A program made the translations under genes and the position numbers. A stretch of DNA of 64,000 bases, taken from the NCBI GenBank assembly GCA_964394585.1, contig CAYMYI010000002.1, positions 49,684 to 113,683 of the forward strand, read 5' to 3'. Below are positions 43,633-53,349 of the stretch, one piece after another. Under the pieces are notes generated by a model. That model worked only from the letters and a program-made list of their open reading frames with translations. It was not told where the DNA came from and did not search any database. Numbering within the stretch: the first letter of the stretch is position 1; each line of letters opens with the position of its first letter. Source of the stretch: CAYUJH01 sp964394585. Its GTDB lineage: Bacteria > Bacteroidota > Bacteroidia > Cytophagales > Flammeovirgaceae.

Positions 43633-44202
43633 ATGAAAAAAGTACACATAGAACAGGAAAAACGCGTATTCGATGGTTTCCTTAAAATTGATGAAGCTCA
43701 TTTACAAGTAGAGCAATTCGACGGTACCATGAGCACTACAATGCGCCGCCTAAAACTCGAACGAGGCGATGCCGTAGCGGCGCTCATCTTTCACGAAACG
43801 TGGGGAGAGTACCTGCTAGTTAACCAGTTTCGCTACCCCACTTATGGTAAAACCGATGGGTGGCTTACCGAACTTGTAGCCGGAGTAGTAGAAGAGGGAG
43901 AAAGCCCAGAAACATGCATGTACCGCGAAATTGAAGAGGAAATCGGCTATGCCGTAAAAACACTAACCCATATTTCGACTTTCTTTGTGTCGCCGGGGGG
44001 AAGCTCTGAACGCATCTTTTTGTATTTTGCCCGTGTAACCGAGCAAGAAAAAGTGAACGAAGGAGGCGGTGTCGCCGGTGAACACGAAGACATCCAATTG
44101 GTGAGATACACCCCCCCTCAACTCCAACAAGCCCTTCAAAATGGGGAAATTTACGATGCGAAAACCATCATTGCCATACAGTGGATGTTAGGACAGGGAT
44201 AA
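43633..44202 (+). CDS. NUDIX hydrolase (ADP-ribose / GDP-mannose pyrophosphatase type)
   Basis: The 189-residue protein has a complete Nudix box G-x5-E-x7-REUxEExGU starting at G84 (GVVEEGESPETCMYREIEEE, then IGY). The upstream sequence (LLVNQFRYPTYGK) and the downstream FFVSPGGSSERIFLYFARV are typical of the ADP-ribose or GDP-mannose pyrophosphatase (NudF/NudK) subgroup. The enzyme would hydrolyse a nucleoside diphosphate sugar to NMP and sugar phosphate. It starts one base after the App1-like gene and is followed by a strong terminator. Confidence 0.9.
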   Translation: MKKVHIEQEKRVFDGFLKIDEAHLQVEQFDGTMSTTMRRLKLERGDAVAALIFHETWGEYLLVNQFRYPTYGKTDGWLTELVAGVVEEGESPETCMYREIEEEIGYAVKTLTHISTFFVSPGGSSERIFLYFARVTEQEKVNEGGGVAGEHEDIQLVRYTPPQLQQALQNGEIYDAKTIIAIQWMLGQG

Positions 44203-44238
44203 CGGAGAGAAGTTGCCTATCATGTAGCGCCGTTGCAT

Positions 44239-44277
44239 AAAAAAGCTCCACTTTTGGGTGATAAGTGGAGCTTTTTT
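44239..44277. terminator. Bidirectional terminator between NUDIX and phosphosugar mutase genes
   Basis: AAAAAAGCTCCACTT pairs with AAGTGGAGCTTTTTT (15 bases, loop of 9). T-runs follow on both strands, so it ends both the plus-strand NUDIX transcript and the minus-strand phosphosugar mutase transcript. Confidence 0.9.
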
Positions 44278-44371
44278 CAGTACGAGCAGCCTTCAAGCAA
44301 AGCCGTCTTTAGGAATCTGATAAACCAAGAAACTCTTTGATTTGAACAGAAAAATCAAGGAGCATGCGTGT

Positions 44372-46108
44372 TTATTTTAACTTCATATCGGCGATAATCG
44401 CTTGAATTTTTTGGTCGAGTTGGGCGGCCACCGTATCGAACGCCTCTTTGTTAGCAAGCGGGGCTTTCACGCTAAAATAAAATTTGATTTTAGGTTCGGT
44501 TCCCGAAGGACGTGCCGAAATTTTACTGCCATCTTCAGTGAAGAACTGCAATACGTTCGATTTGGGGAAATCTAACGGGCTTTCCTCTCCGTTTTGTATG
44601 TTTTTTTCTACTGATGCCTGGTAATCGCGCAGGCGAACCAACGCTGAGCCATTGATGGTTTTGGGAGGATTTTCGCGGAGGGTTTTCATCATTTCAGCAA
44701 TTTCTTCAGCCCCTTTTTTCCCTTTTTTGGTTACCGAAATGAGGTGCTCTTTGTAAAACCCAAACTGCTGGTAAATCTCCATGAGCTTATCGAACGGCGA
44801 AAGCCCTTGATGTTTCAATACGGCAACCATTTCGCAAATGAGTGCCACAGAAGCCACGGCATCTTTATCGCGGACATCGTCGCCAATGAGGTAGCCGTAG
44901 CTTTCTTCGCCCCCACAGATAAACTTGAGTTTTCCTTCGTTTTCGCGGATGACTTCCGCTATGTATTTGAAGCCCGTGAGGGTATTAAAACAATGGATGC
45001 CATGGTGGGCGGCGAAAGCATCGATCAAATCGGTGGTTACAATGGTTTTGGCAACAAAATCGTTGGGCGATGCCATGCCACGTTCTTTGCGAGTTTCAAT
45101 CAGATAGTTGAACAGCAACGTAGCCGTTTGGTTGCCATTGAGCAACTGAAACTCTCCGTGATGATTTTTCACGGCAATGCCTACGCGGTCGGCGTCGGGG
45201 TCGGTTCCCAATAAAATATCGGCGTCAATTTCTTGGGCTTTGGCGAGCGCCATACTCAGGGCTTCGGCTTCTTCGGGGTTGGGGTATACGAGCGTAGGGA
45301 AATCGCCGTTACCTTCGGGTTCGGCTTGGGCTTCTACCATGGTTACGTTGGTGAATCCGAACTTAGCAAGTACCGGTGGTACGAGGGTTACGCCAGTGCC
45401 GTGGATAGGGGTAAACACAATTTTCAAGTCTTTTTGCGCTTCGATAATCTCCGGGGAAAGCGAAAAACTTTTGAGTGTGTTTAAGTATGCTTCATCTACT
45501 TCTTTGCCAATGGATTCAATCAGCGAAGCATCTCCTTCAAATTTTACTTCTTCTACCGAATGGATAGCATTTACTTCGGCAATGATATTTTTATCGTGCG
45601 GAGGGACTACCTGCCCACCATCGTTCCAATAGGCTTTGTAGCCATTGTACTCTTTGGGGTTGTGCGAAGCGGTGAGCACTACGCCAGTGTGGCATCCTAA
45701 GTGGCGAATGGCAAACGAAAGCTCGGGGGTAGGGCGCAGGCTTTCGAATAAATAGACTTTTATGCCATTAGCAGCAAACACATTGGCAGTTACTTCGGCA
45801 AAAAAGCGGCTATTGTTGCGGCTATCGTGTGCAATGGCGGCTTTGATGGCTTGGTTCGGTAACGCTTTTTTTAGGTAATTGGCAAGCCCTTGAGTAGCCG
45901 TGCCAACGGTGTATTTATTCATACGGTTGGAGCCTACTCCCATAATGCCTCGCAACCCACCGGTGCCAAACTCCAAACTTTTATAAAAGCTATCCACGAG
46001 TTCTTCCTCGTTTTCGCGTTGTAAGGTTTCGATGGCGGCTTTGGTATCTGCATCGTAATTCCCGTTGAGCCATTGGTCTACTCGGGCTTTCGTTTCTTGG
46101 TCTAGCAT
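44372..46108 (-). CDS. Phospho-sugar mutase (phosphoglucomutase/phosphomannomutase)
   Basis: The 578-residue alpha-D-phosphohexomutase has the catalytic phosphoserine S148 in LTASHNPKEYNGYK, the substrate/metal loop GTDPDADRVGIAV (around residue 310), GGEESYGYLIGD (around 405) and the phosphate-binding tail RPSGTEPKIKFYF (around 538). The length and the opening GTGGLRGIMGVGSNRMN suit the PgcA/PGM2-like group that interconverts glucose 1- and 6-phosphate (or mannose or deoxyribose phosphates). Substrate range is not decidable from sequence alone. It is a single-gene unit convergent with the NUDIX gene. Confidence 0.95.
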   Translation of the reverse strand: MLDQETKARVDQWLNGNYDADTKAAIETLQRENEEELVDSFYKSLEFGTGGLRGIMGVGSNRMNKYTVGTATQGLANYLKKALPNQAIKAAIAHDSRNNSRFFAEVTANVFAANGIKVYLFESLRPTPELSFAIRHLGCHTGVVLTASHNPKEYNGYKAYWNDGGQVVPPHDKNIIAEVNAIHSVEEVKFEGDASLIESIGKEVDEAYLNTLKSFSLSPEIIEAQKDLKIVFTPIHGTGVTLVPPVLAKFGFTNVTMVEAQAEPEGNGDFPTLVYPNPEEAEALSMALAKAQEIDADILLGTDPDADRVGIAVKNHHGEFQLLNGNQTATLLFNYLIETRKERGMASPNDFVAKTIVTTDLIDAFAAHHGIHCFNTLTGFKYIAEVIRENEGKLKFICGGEESYGYLIGDDVRDKDAVASVALICEMVAVLKHQGLSPFDKLMEIYQQFGFYKEHLISVTKKGKKGAEEIAEMMKTLRENPPKTINGSALVRLRDYQASVEKNIQNGEESPLDFPKSNVLQFFTEDGSKISARPSGTEPKIKFYFSVKAPLANKEAFDTVAAQLDQKIQAIIADMKLK

Positions 46109-46202
46109 TTTTTTCAGGTTTAAGATTGAAATGATTCACGTCGTTTGTTAAAAATACAATCTATTTGTAGAACTGAAAAGAACTTTACCAAACCGAGTGC
46201 AA

Positions 46203-46613
46203 ATGATTACCCTTACCGAAACGCCGATTGATGTTCAGGCGGTAATTGCCCAAGCTGCCAACGCCCAAGCAGGTGCAGTCAACGTGTTTATTGGTGCAGT
46301 GCGCAACCGAACCCAACAAAAAGAAGTGCTTCGTTTAGAGTATGAAGCCTACGACCCCATGGCGGTGAAAGAAATCCAGAAAATTGTACATGCTGCTCAA
46401 AATCGTTGGCATTCGTTAGCAGCGGCAGTAGTACACCGCAAGGGAATTTTGTATCCCGAAGATGTTGCCGTAGTGGTCGCCGTAGCTACTCCACACCGAA
46501 AAGCCTCCTTCGAAGCTTGTCAGTTTATCATTGATACACTGAAAGAAACCGTTCCTATTTGGAAAAAAGAAGTCTTCTGCGATGGGGAAGAGTGGGTGTC
46601 GGCGCATCCGTAA
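46203..46613 (+). CDS. moaE: Molybdopterin synthase catalytic subunit MoaE
   Basis: The 136-residue protein contains the MoaE core: GAVNVFIGAVRNRTQQKEV (near 27-45), LEYEAYDPMA, HRKGILYPEDVAVVVAVATPHR (about 79-100, read in parts) and the conserved closing PIWKKEVF (near 117-124), which includes the Lys residues that contact the MoaD tail. MoaE transfers sulfur from MoaD thiocarboxylate to cyclic pyranopterin. I chose the ATG at 46203; a GTG two codons upstream is possible. No moaD gene is visible nearby. It may share a transcript with the following GH109-like gene (96 bases apart). Confidence 0.92.
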   Translation: MITLTETPIDVQAVIAQAANAQAGAVNVFIGAVRNRTQQKEVLRLEYEAYDPMAVKEIQKIVHAAQNRWHSLAAAVVHRKGILYPEDVAVVVAVATPHRKASFEACQFIIDTLKETVPIWKKEVFCDGEEWVSAHP

Positions 46614-46709
46614 TGGGTTTGTAGCGGGGGTATTTTCGTTTCTTGGGAGTTTTTCTGTTGATTTGTGAACAGACTATCGACCCACATTCTCATCCCAAAC
46701 CACAAACTT

Positions 46710-48092
46710 ATGAAAGCTATCAACCGCCGCAATTTTCTGAAAACTTCGGCACTTGCCGGAGCCAGCGTTGCCTTTTCGGGGGGAAACACACAAGCCGAAC
46801 CTTCTGCGCCTTCATCTCCTTTTAAAAAAGAAAAAGTACGGATTGCCATGCTTGGCGTGGGGCTTCGGGGGCAATCGCACGTGAGCGGGCTGCTCAAACG
46901 ATCTGATTGCGAAGTCCCCGTTGTATGCGATATTTCCGATGAAATGCTCCGCCGTACCTTTAAGATTTACGAAGAACACAACCAAACCAAGCCCAAAGTA
47001 TATAAAGATGGCGAACGCGATTTCCATAACTTACTGGCGAAGGAAGATATCGATGCCGTGATGATTTCGACTCCTTGGCGTTGGCATACTGAAATGGCAG
47101 TGGCAGCCATGAACGCCGGAAAGTACGTGGGCATGGAAGTATCGGGCGGTTTCTCGCTCGATGAGTGCTGGCAACTCGTCAATACATACGAAGCGACTAG
47201 CACACCATTGTTTTTTCTAGAAAATGTGTGCTATCGGCGCGATGTAATGGCAGTATTACAAATGGTTCGCGAAAACCTTTTCGGAGAGTTGGTGCACTTG
47301 GAAGGAGGCTACCAACACGATTTGCGCGGGGTGAAATTCAACGATGGGAAAACGCCCTACAACTTCGGTGCAGAATTTGGCGAAAAAGGATTTAGCGAGG
47401 CAAAATGGCGTACGCACCATTCGGTACACCGCAACGGCGATTTGTACCCAACGCATGGTTTAGGCCCTCTCTCTAACTACTTGAACCTAAACCGAGGCAA
47501 TCGGCTTGTTTCCCTAACGGCGATGGCATCGAAAGCTAGGGGGCTGCACGAGTACATCGTTCAACACGCAAAAGGAGGGGCAGACCATCCGAATGCGCGC
47601 ATAAATTTTCAGTTAGGTGATAAGGTAACTACGCTAATTCGCACGAGCCAAGGAGAAACGTTGGTGCTCCATCACGATACAAATCTTCCGCGTCCGTATT
47701 CGCTAGGGTTTCGCGTGCAAGGCACGAAAGGCTTATGGATGGATGTGAATAACTCGCTATATGTGGAGGGCACCAGCGAGCCGCACCGATGGGAAAGCGC
47801 GGATTCGTACCTGAAAAAATACGATCATCCTCTGTGGAAAAAGTACGAAGAAAAAGCCGTAGGTGCTGGGCACGGTGGTATGGATTTCTTCCTCCGCCAT
47901 GCATTTGTAGAGTGTGTGAAACGTGGCGAAACTCCTCCTCTCGATGTATACGATGTGGCTTCTTGGCTTGCCGTTACGCCCCTATCGGAACAGTCCATAG
48001 CCATGGGTGGTCAGCCTATGGCTTTTCCCGACTTTACGCGAGGCCGATGGATTACTCGTACCAATTCGTTTGCACTTTCCGACGACTATTAA
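46710..48092 (+). CDS. Gfo/Idh/MocA oxidoreductase, GH109-like, Tat-exported
   Basis: From the ATG at 46710 the 460-residue product has a Tat signal (NRRNFLKTSALAGASVAF, with the twin Arg), then a Rossmann fold VRIAMLGVGLRGQSHV and the Gfo/Idh/MocA C-terminal domain. DLYPTHGLGPLSNYLNLNRG (about residues 247-266) resembles the conserved segment of GH109 enzymes, which use tightly bound NAD+ to cleave alpha-N-acetylgalactosamine. The upstream in-frame ATG (46665) would add 15 residues before the Tat motif and is less likely. The gene is three bases ahead of galK, which would phosphorylate galactose, so a role in galactose-type sugars is attractive. Activity is inferred. Confidence 0.85.
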   Translation: MKAINRRNFLKTSALAGASVAFSGGNTQAEPSAPSSPFKKEKVRIAMLGVGLRGQSHVSGLLKRSDCEVPVVCDISDEMLRRTFKIYEEHNQTKPKVYKDGERDFHNLLAKEDIDAVMISTPWRWHTEMAVAAMNAGKYVGMEVSGGFSLDECWQLVNTYEATSTPLFFLENVCYRRDVMAVLQMVRENLFGELVHLEGGYQHDLRGVKFNDGKTPYNFGAEFGEKGFSEAKWRTHHSVHRNGDLYPTHGLGPLSNYLNLNRGNRLVSLTAMASKARGLHEYIVQHAKGGADHPNARINFQLGDKVTTLIRTSQGETLVLHHDTNLPRPYSLGFRVQGTKGLWMDVNNSLYVEGTSEPHRWESADSYLKKYDHPLWKKYEEKAVGAGHGGMDFFLRHAFVECVKRGETPPLDVYDVASWLAVTPLSEQSIAMGGQPMAFPDFTRGRWITRTNSFALSDDY

Positions 48093-48095
48093 GCT

Positions 48096-49241
48096 ATGGC
48101 AGTTTCATTAAAGGCTTTCTTTGAGCAGCAATTTGGGAAGCAACCAACGCATTGCGTAAAAGCTCCCGGTCGAGCCAACATTATCGGTGAGCATACCGAC
48201 TACAACCACGGATGGGTATTGCCATTTGCTGTACAGTTCAACGCAGCATTCGCCGCTATCCGTACCGAAGACGACCGCCTTATGCTCCATTCGCTCGATA
48301 TGGCGCAACAAGCAAGTTTCTCGTTGCAAACCGACGTTTCTACCTCCGATTGGACACGCTATTTCCGCTCGGCAGTTCGCACGTTGCATCGTAACGGATA
48401 CAGGGTAGGTGGGCTACAAATGGCGTTTCAGAGCACGATACCCATAGGAGCAGGCCTATCTTCCTCCTCAGCAATTACATGTGGTTTTATAGCGCTACTC
48501 AATCAAATTTTTTCGTTCAAGATTGACAAAGAACGGCTTGTACGGCTTGCCTCTGAAGCAGAAAATGGCACTGGTGTGCAAGGCGGCATGATGGATCAGT
48601 ACGCTATTGTGATGTCGGAAAAAAGGCATGCCTTGTTACTCGATTGCCACACGTTGCAGCACCAATCTTTCCCCAATGCGTTGGACGGATACCGCTGGAT
48701 ATTTATCGATTCGCACGTGCAACACAACTTAGCCAATACCGAATACAACCAACGCCGGCAAGAATGTGAAGAAGGGTTCGCCCTTGCTCGGCAGCAGTTT
48801 CAAGAGTTGCGCTCACCCCGCGATTTGCGCTCGGAGCACCTTTTAGCGATGCAATCGCACCCGATTGCCCTACAACGATGGCAGTATGTGCTTCAAGAAA
48901 ACGAACGGGTTCACCGAATGGTAGCAGCCTTGCAACGCTCGGAGATTGCGCAAATTGGTCAGCTTTTGTATGCGGGGCACGAAGGACTGCAGCATCAGTA
49001 CCAAGTGAGCTGTGCAGAGTTAGATTTTTTGGTAGAGCAAGCGCGTCATACGTTTGGTGTGGTAGGCGCTCGAATGATGGGCGGAGGATTTGGCGGGGGC
49101 ATCATCACCTTAGTAACAGAAGACTATGCAACAGAGGCTCCCAAGCAAATATTAGCGGCCTATCAACAACATTTTGGCAGGGTAGGAAGGGCTTATTTGC
49201 TGGACAGCCAGGCAGGGATTCAAACCAGCGTTTTTGAGTGA
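48096..49241 (+). CDS. galK: Galactokinase
   Basis: The 381-residue GHMP kinase carries the galactokinase signature KAPGRANIIGEHTDYNHGW (near 23-41), the ATP-binding loop PIGAGLSSSSAI (about 115-126) and GARMMGGGFGGGIITL (about 325-340) in the C-terminal domain. It phosphorylates D-galactose to galactose 1-phosphate in the Leloir pathway. Length is normal. It is the second gene after the GH109-like gene, whose stop is three bases before its ATG, so the pair is probably translationally close. No galT or galE lies here. Confidence 0.95.
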   Translation: MAVSLKAFFEQQFGKQPTHCVKAPGRANIIGEHTDYNHGWVLPFAVQFNAAFAAIRTEDDRLMLHSLDMAQQASFSLQTDVSTSDWTRYFRSAVRTLHRNGYRVGGLQMAFQSTIPIGAGLSSSSAITCGFIALLNQIFSFKIDKERLVRLASEAENGTGVQGGMMDQYAIVMSEKRHALLLDCHTLQHQSFPNALDGYRWIFIDSHVQHNLANTEYNQRRQECEEGFALARQQFQELRSPRDLRSEHLLAMQSHPIALQRWQYVLQENERVHRMVAALQRSEIAQIGQLLYAGHEGLQHQYQVSCAELDFLVEQARHTFGVVGARMMGGGFGGGIITLVTEDYATEAPKQILAAYQQHFGRVGRAYLLDSQAGIQTSVFE

Positions 49242-49365
49242 AGGTGGGTTGCTTTCTGCCTTCCTAACTTTCCAATAAGAAGAAGAATTGCAGGCTTGAA
49301 GGCATAATTGGCTCCGATTTATTGGAAAAGCAAAAAGTGTTTTTTAATGCAGGATTTCTTCTAAT

Positions 49366-49653
49366 TTAAAAATCAATTTCCTGCTGTGGATTTTCGTCTT
49401 TTAATTCCTGTAATAATTTTCGGTTTTTATCACTCATATTGGTGGTTTCTACTTCGATGGTACGCAGTATCTCGATGAGGGAATTAATCTTTCCTTCTAA
49501 GGGGTAATACTTGTTTACAATGGCAATTCGGTTGTCTTTTAAAACGCAATAACCCGATTTGAAATTCCCCTTTTCGTATCGCAAAATAAAATCAGTTTCA
49601 GCGAATAAATCTTCTAGCTTATTTAAAAAGTGTTTCGTGTATTTTACCTGCAT
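49366..49653 (-). CDS. Hypothetical protein, 95 residues
   Basis: The product begins MQVKYTKHFLNKLEDLFAET, contains VLKDNRIAIVNKYYPLEGK (38-56) and INSLIEILRTIEV (57-69), and ends in a charged tail. It looks like a small soluble alpha/beta protein. I do not recognise a named domain, but the even coding pattern and its own position between convergent galK and the TonB-dependent receptor gene support a real gene. Function unknown. Confidence 0.6.
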   Translation of the reverse strand: MQVKYTKHFLNKLEDLFAETDFILRYEKGNFKSGYCVLKDNRIAIVNKYYPLEGKINSLIEILRTIEVETTNMSDKNRKLLQELKDENPQQEIDF

Positions 49654-49672
49654 AATTATTCCGATAAAACAT

Positions 49673-49707
49673 GAAAAAAAAGAGCTTCTACATGTTGCAG
49701 AAACTCT
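49673..49707 (-). terminator. Terminator of the TonB-dependent receptor gene
   Basis: On the minus strand AGAGTTTCT and AGAAGCTCT pair with one mismatch around a loop of nine and run into TTTTTTTTC. It lies about 25 bases past the receptor stop. Confidence 0.65.
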
Positions 49708-49731
49708 GTTTCAACGAGTGCAAAAATAGGC

Positions 49732-52113
49732 TTAAAACTTAAAGTTATACGATACCGAAGGGATAAAGCTGCCGATTACCGAAAACCGCACGGCTTCGGT
49801 ATTGAGAGGCTGCCCACCAATCGGCCGGGTTTCACTTTGTTGGAAATAGATGGAAAACGGATTGCGTCTGTTATACAGATTATACACTGAGAATACCCAA
49901 TAGCTATCATTTTTTCGGTTTTCTTTCTTTTTAGGGTAGAGCGTGGCGGAAATATCAAGGCGGTGATAGGCAGGAATGCGGTAGTTGTTGCGGCGGTCTT
50001 CTGAGTTGTGCGGAATCACGTAGCCTTGTAGCTCAATCCGATTGGTAGGGAACGTTGCCGGCGTACCCGAAATAAGGGCAAAACTACTCGAAAGCGTGAG
50101 GCGGGGGCTTAGTTCGTAGAATGCCGTGATATTCAAGTTGTGGGTTTGGTCGAAGCGAGCTGGGAACCAATCGCCTTGGTTGATGCCCTCCACCTTGCGT
50201 TCGGTGCGTGCCAGCGTGTAGCCTATCCATCCTGTTAACCGCCCTTTTTTCTTTTCTACATAAAATTCTGCTCCGTAGGCTCGCCCAACTCCGTTGAGTA
50301 GATCGCCTTCGAGGAACTCGTTCAGGAGCAAATCGGCACCATCAATATACTCCACTAAGTTTTGGAAATCTTTATAATACACCTCAACCGATGTTTCGTA
50401 GGTGTTTTGTTTGAAATTGCGGAAATACCCCAAGGCAATTTGATCGGCAAGCTGCGGTTGTATGTTGTTGGTACTTGGCGTCCAGACATCGAGGGGAATA
50501 GAAGCTGCCCCATTCGAAATGAGGTGGAGGTACTGTGCCATGCGTTGGTAGCTTGCCTTCAACGAACTTACGCTGTTCAGCTCATATTTTACCGAAAAGC
50601 GTGGTTCCCAATTGCTGTATGTCTGTATATTTTCCCACTGATCGTACTCGGTGAATCCGGTAACGGGACGGCGCGTACCGGCTACCTCAGCGTTGGCATA
50701 TTCGTAGGCGGTTCCTTCGCCCATATAGCTGAACCACGAAAACCGCAATCCATATTGCAACGAGAGCCGCGGCGATACTTCTTGCTCGTTGCTGAGAAAT
50801 ACGGCTGCTTCGGCGGCGTATTTGTTGGCAAGGCTCACATCGGCAACTTCGCCTTCGCTTACCCCAAATGCGTTACCCGGTTCAAAATCATAGATAAGCA
50901 TTTGCCCCCCAAAGGTGAGCGTATTGCGTGGGTTCAAGAAAAAGTTGAGTTCGGGGCGTACACTGTAAGTTTTAATTTTCGAGTTCCAATCGAAAGAGTT
51001 TTCGGTGCCATCGCGAAAGCCTAGCTCGTAGTCGTAATTGCTGTAAAATGCGGTGATGTTGGAAAATAACCGCTCGTTGAACAGATGATTCCAACGGAAA
51101 GAAACCGTTTGGTTGCCCCAATTAAAACCGCCATCTTCTCCGAAGGTAAACACATCGCGGCCTAGGTAGCCGGAAAGAAACAGTTGATTTTTATCGTTGA
51201 GCTTTACATTGGTTTTTAACGTGAGGTCGTAAAAATTGAAGGCACTTTCGGCAAGGTCACCACTGAGAAACGGTCGGGCTAGCACATCGATATAGGAACG
51301 TCGGGCTGCCACAATAAACGAGGCTTTATCTTCCACAATCGGGGCTTCTACCGTTAAACGGCTGAAAATAAGCCCGACACCGCCCGAAGCCGAAAGGCGC
51401 TTGCTATTGCCTTCTTTCATGCGTACATCGAGGATAGAAGAGAGCCTTCCGCCATATTGCGCGGGAATCCCCCCTTTGTAGAGTTTTACATCTTTCACGG
51501 CATCGGGATTAAACACCGAAAAGAACCCAAACAAGTGCGAGGAGTTATACACCGGAGCTTCGTCTAATAGCACCAAGTTCTGGTCGATGCTGCCGCCCCG
51601 CACATTGAAGCCGGCAGCACCTTCACCCACTGTACTCACGCCGGGAAGTTGTTGGATGCTGCGCAACACGTCGACTTCGCCCAAAAGTGCAGGCATTTTT
51701 TGGATGGTTTTCATCTCTAATTTCTGCACACTCATTTCAATGTTCTTCACGTTGGCATCTTCAGCCTCGGCGGTTACTACCACTTCTTCTAGTTCTTCGC
51801 TTGCTACAGGCAATTCTATGTCAAGCGTTTGGTTTTCGGTTAGGTTCACCGTTTGCGTTACAGTACTATAGCCTACGTAGCTGTATTTAACAGTATAATT
51901 ACCATTAGGCAGGGAAATCGAATAAAAACCGTACACGTTGGTGATTACGCCTGTTTCAAGTTCGGTTACATATACCGAAGCGCCAATAAGGGTCTCTCCG
52001 GTATCTCCATCTTTTAAATAACCGCTAATGGTTAACCGTTCTTGCGACCAAGCGGAAAAGGAGGAAATGCATAGAATTCCGAACAGAAGAAAAGATAAGG
52101 CAGCATGTTTCAT
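49732..52113 (-). CDS. TonB-dependent receptor with carboxypeptidase-regulatory-like N-terminal domain
   Basis: The 793-residue outer-membrane protein has a signal peptide (ending AWSQ, about 24), a CarboxypepD_reg-like domain (about 25-110; ISGYLKDGDTGETLIGASVY), and a plug (about 125-235; LPGVSTVGEGAAGFNVRGG and LDEAPVYNSSHLFGFF). A beta-barrel follows to the C-terminal NFKF ending in an aromatic. It imports large or scarce substrates using TonB-transmitted energy. No SusD-like partner is next to it, so it is not a typical glycan-uptake pair; siderophore, vitamin or peptide uptake is possible. It forms its own transcript. Confidence 0.92.
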   Translation of the reverse strand: MKHAALSFLLFGILCISSFSAWSQERLTISGYLKDGDTGETLIGASVYVTELETGVITNVYGFYSISLPNGNYTVKYSYVGYSTVTQTVNLTENQTLDIELPVASEELEEVVVTAEAEDANVKNIEMSVQKLEMKTIQKMPALLGEVDVLRSIQQLPGVSTVGEGAAGFNVRGGSIDQNLVLLDEAPVYNSSHLFGFFSVFNPDAVKDVKLYKGGIPAQYGGRLSSILDVRMKEGNSKRLSASGGVGLIFSRLTVEAPIVEDKASFIVAARRSYIDVLARPFLSGDLAESAFNFYDLTLKTNVKLNDKNQLFLSGYLGRDVFTFGEDGGFNWGNQTVSFRWNHLFNERLFSNITAFYSNYDYELGFRDGTENSFDWNSKIKTYSVRPELNFFLNPRNTLTFGGQMLIYDFEPGNAFGVSEGEVADVSLANKYAAEAAVFLSNEQEVSPRLSLQYGLRFSWFSYMGEGTAYEYANAEVAGTRRPVTGFTEYDQWENIQTYSNWEPRFSVKYELNSVSSLKASYQRMAQYLHLISNGAASIPLDVWTPSTNNIQPQLADQIALGYFRNFKQNTYETSVEVYYKDFQNLVEYIDGADLLLNEFLEGDLLNGVGRAYGAEFYVEKKKGRLTGWIGYTLARTERKVEGINQGDWFPARFDQTHNLNITAFYELSPRLTLSSSFALISGTPATFPTNRIELQGYVIPHNSEDRRNNYRIPAYHRLDISATLYPKKKENRKNDSYWVFSVYNLYNRRNPFSIYFQQSETRPIGGQPLNTEAVRFSVIGSFIPSVSYNFKF

Positions 52114-52362
52114 GAATAGCTGGTTTCGTGGGTAGAGTAGAAAATTTTAAATAGATACGCTTGCTTAACTCTGCCAATGGAAAGGCTGTTTACGTTTTTT
52201 GTATTTTTTTGAAAGGATGTAGAAAGAGCTTCGCCTTATGGGGTTTTTTCTGCCAAAACGTCGTTCTGTATTTCTTAAAATTTGTAAAAAAGAAAAGATG
52301 TCAGGAATTTTTTGTTTTGTCTATTTCTTGATTTTTGTTTTGCAAACTATTGCACATGTATC

Positions 52363-53244
52363 ATGAAAGAACAGCCTACCCGTTACGAGTTACAAGTCAT
52401 CCAAGAAATACAAGAGCAAACTCCCAAAAAAAACAAAGGGATTTTTGGGAATTTGCTCGATAACCTGAACAGCTCGCTGAATAAAGCAGCGAAGTGGGTG
52501 GGTACGATTCCCGGTATCGAAAAGATTTTACAACAGGTACAAGAGAAAAGCCTCAACACTTTCCAAGATGTATCGAAGTGGTCGGTGAATGCCAAACAGG
52601 TGATGGAGCAGTATGCTCAAGCTGGCTACCCACAAATCCAATCGCCTAGCGATATCAATGCGCTTACCCTCGACGAAGTCGAACAAATCGTCGGTGGCTT
52701 GCGCAAAAAATACCAGCTTTTGTGTGGCGATGCCCAAGAGGAAGAGTCGCAGAGTGCTTCGGATATTATCGCCTTAATTTCCTTGAACCAACAAGCTATT
52801 AGCGAATTTGCCACTGCCTATGGCTTTGATATCAACTTACAGCAAGAACGCCTCTTTGCCCTGAACATTATGGAATACGCCGCTGCGGACGATGAAACTA
52901 CTCGGCAAGCGGTTCTTTCACGCATGTTGAAAATGGCATACGACGTAGCCAAAAAAGGAGAGGGTAACAAAGAAACCATCTCTAAAACTACATTTATCGA
53001 TACGCTTCGCACCATGAGTAGCTCTATTACCATTCGGCTGTTAAAAGCGAAGGTAGGGGAGGTAATTCCGATTACCGGCGCTGTCATTGGTGGAGGATTT
53101 AACGCCTATTTTACCCACGAGGTGTGCGATATTGCGCAGCTGCTATACCGCAAGCGATTCTTGTTGGAAAAATACGGAGAAGATGTTTTTGACCTCATCG
53201 AAGAAGATACCGATAAAAAGAAAGATGACGGCACCTCTTCCTAG
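52363..53244 (+). CDS. EcsC family protein
   Basis: The 293-residue product starts at the ATG at 52363 (an upstream ATG at 52312 adds 17 hydrophobic and Cys-rich residues and is less likely). The C-terminal third has the EcsC pattern: IPITGAVIGGGFNAYFTHEV (about 238-257) followed by QLLYRKRFLLEKYG. The N-terminal two-thirds is mainly helical with GIFGNLLDNLNSSLNKA. EcsC-family proteins are widespread but of unclear function; B. subtilis EcsC accompanies an ABC transporter. No transporter genes are beside it here. Confidence 0.75.
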   Translation: MKEQPTRYELQVIQEIQEQTPKKNKGIFGNLLDNLNSSLNKAAKWVGTIPGIEKILQQVQEKSLNTFQDVSKWSVNAKQVMEQYAQAGYPQIQSPSDINALTLDEVEQIVGGLRKKYQLLCGDAQEEESQSASDIIALISLNQQAISEFATAYGFDINLQQERLFALNIMEYAAADDETTRQAVLSRMLKMAYDVAKKGEGNKETISKTTFIDTLRTMSSSITIRLLKAKVGEVIPITGAVIGGGFNAYFTHEVCDIAQLLYRKRFLLEKYGEDVFDLIEEDTDKKKDDGTSS

Positions 53245-53349
53245 ACGACTGCGCATTGTATGAGGGACTCGGCAGCACCGCAATTGGTGTGGGAATTCAG
53301 TATATTTCCTGAAAAACTACATTGAATTGTTAAACTTTAACCGATCCCA

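Noticed and set aside
49269..49328. TTTCCAATAA / TTATTGGAAA inverted repeat after galK as a terminator
   Set aside because: The arms are 40 bases apart and no T-run follows; it may be coincidental in an AT-rich convergent gap.
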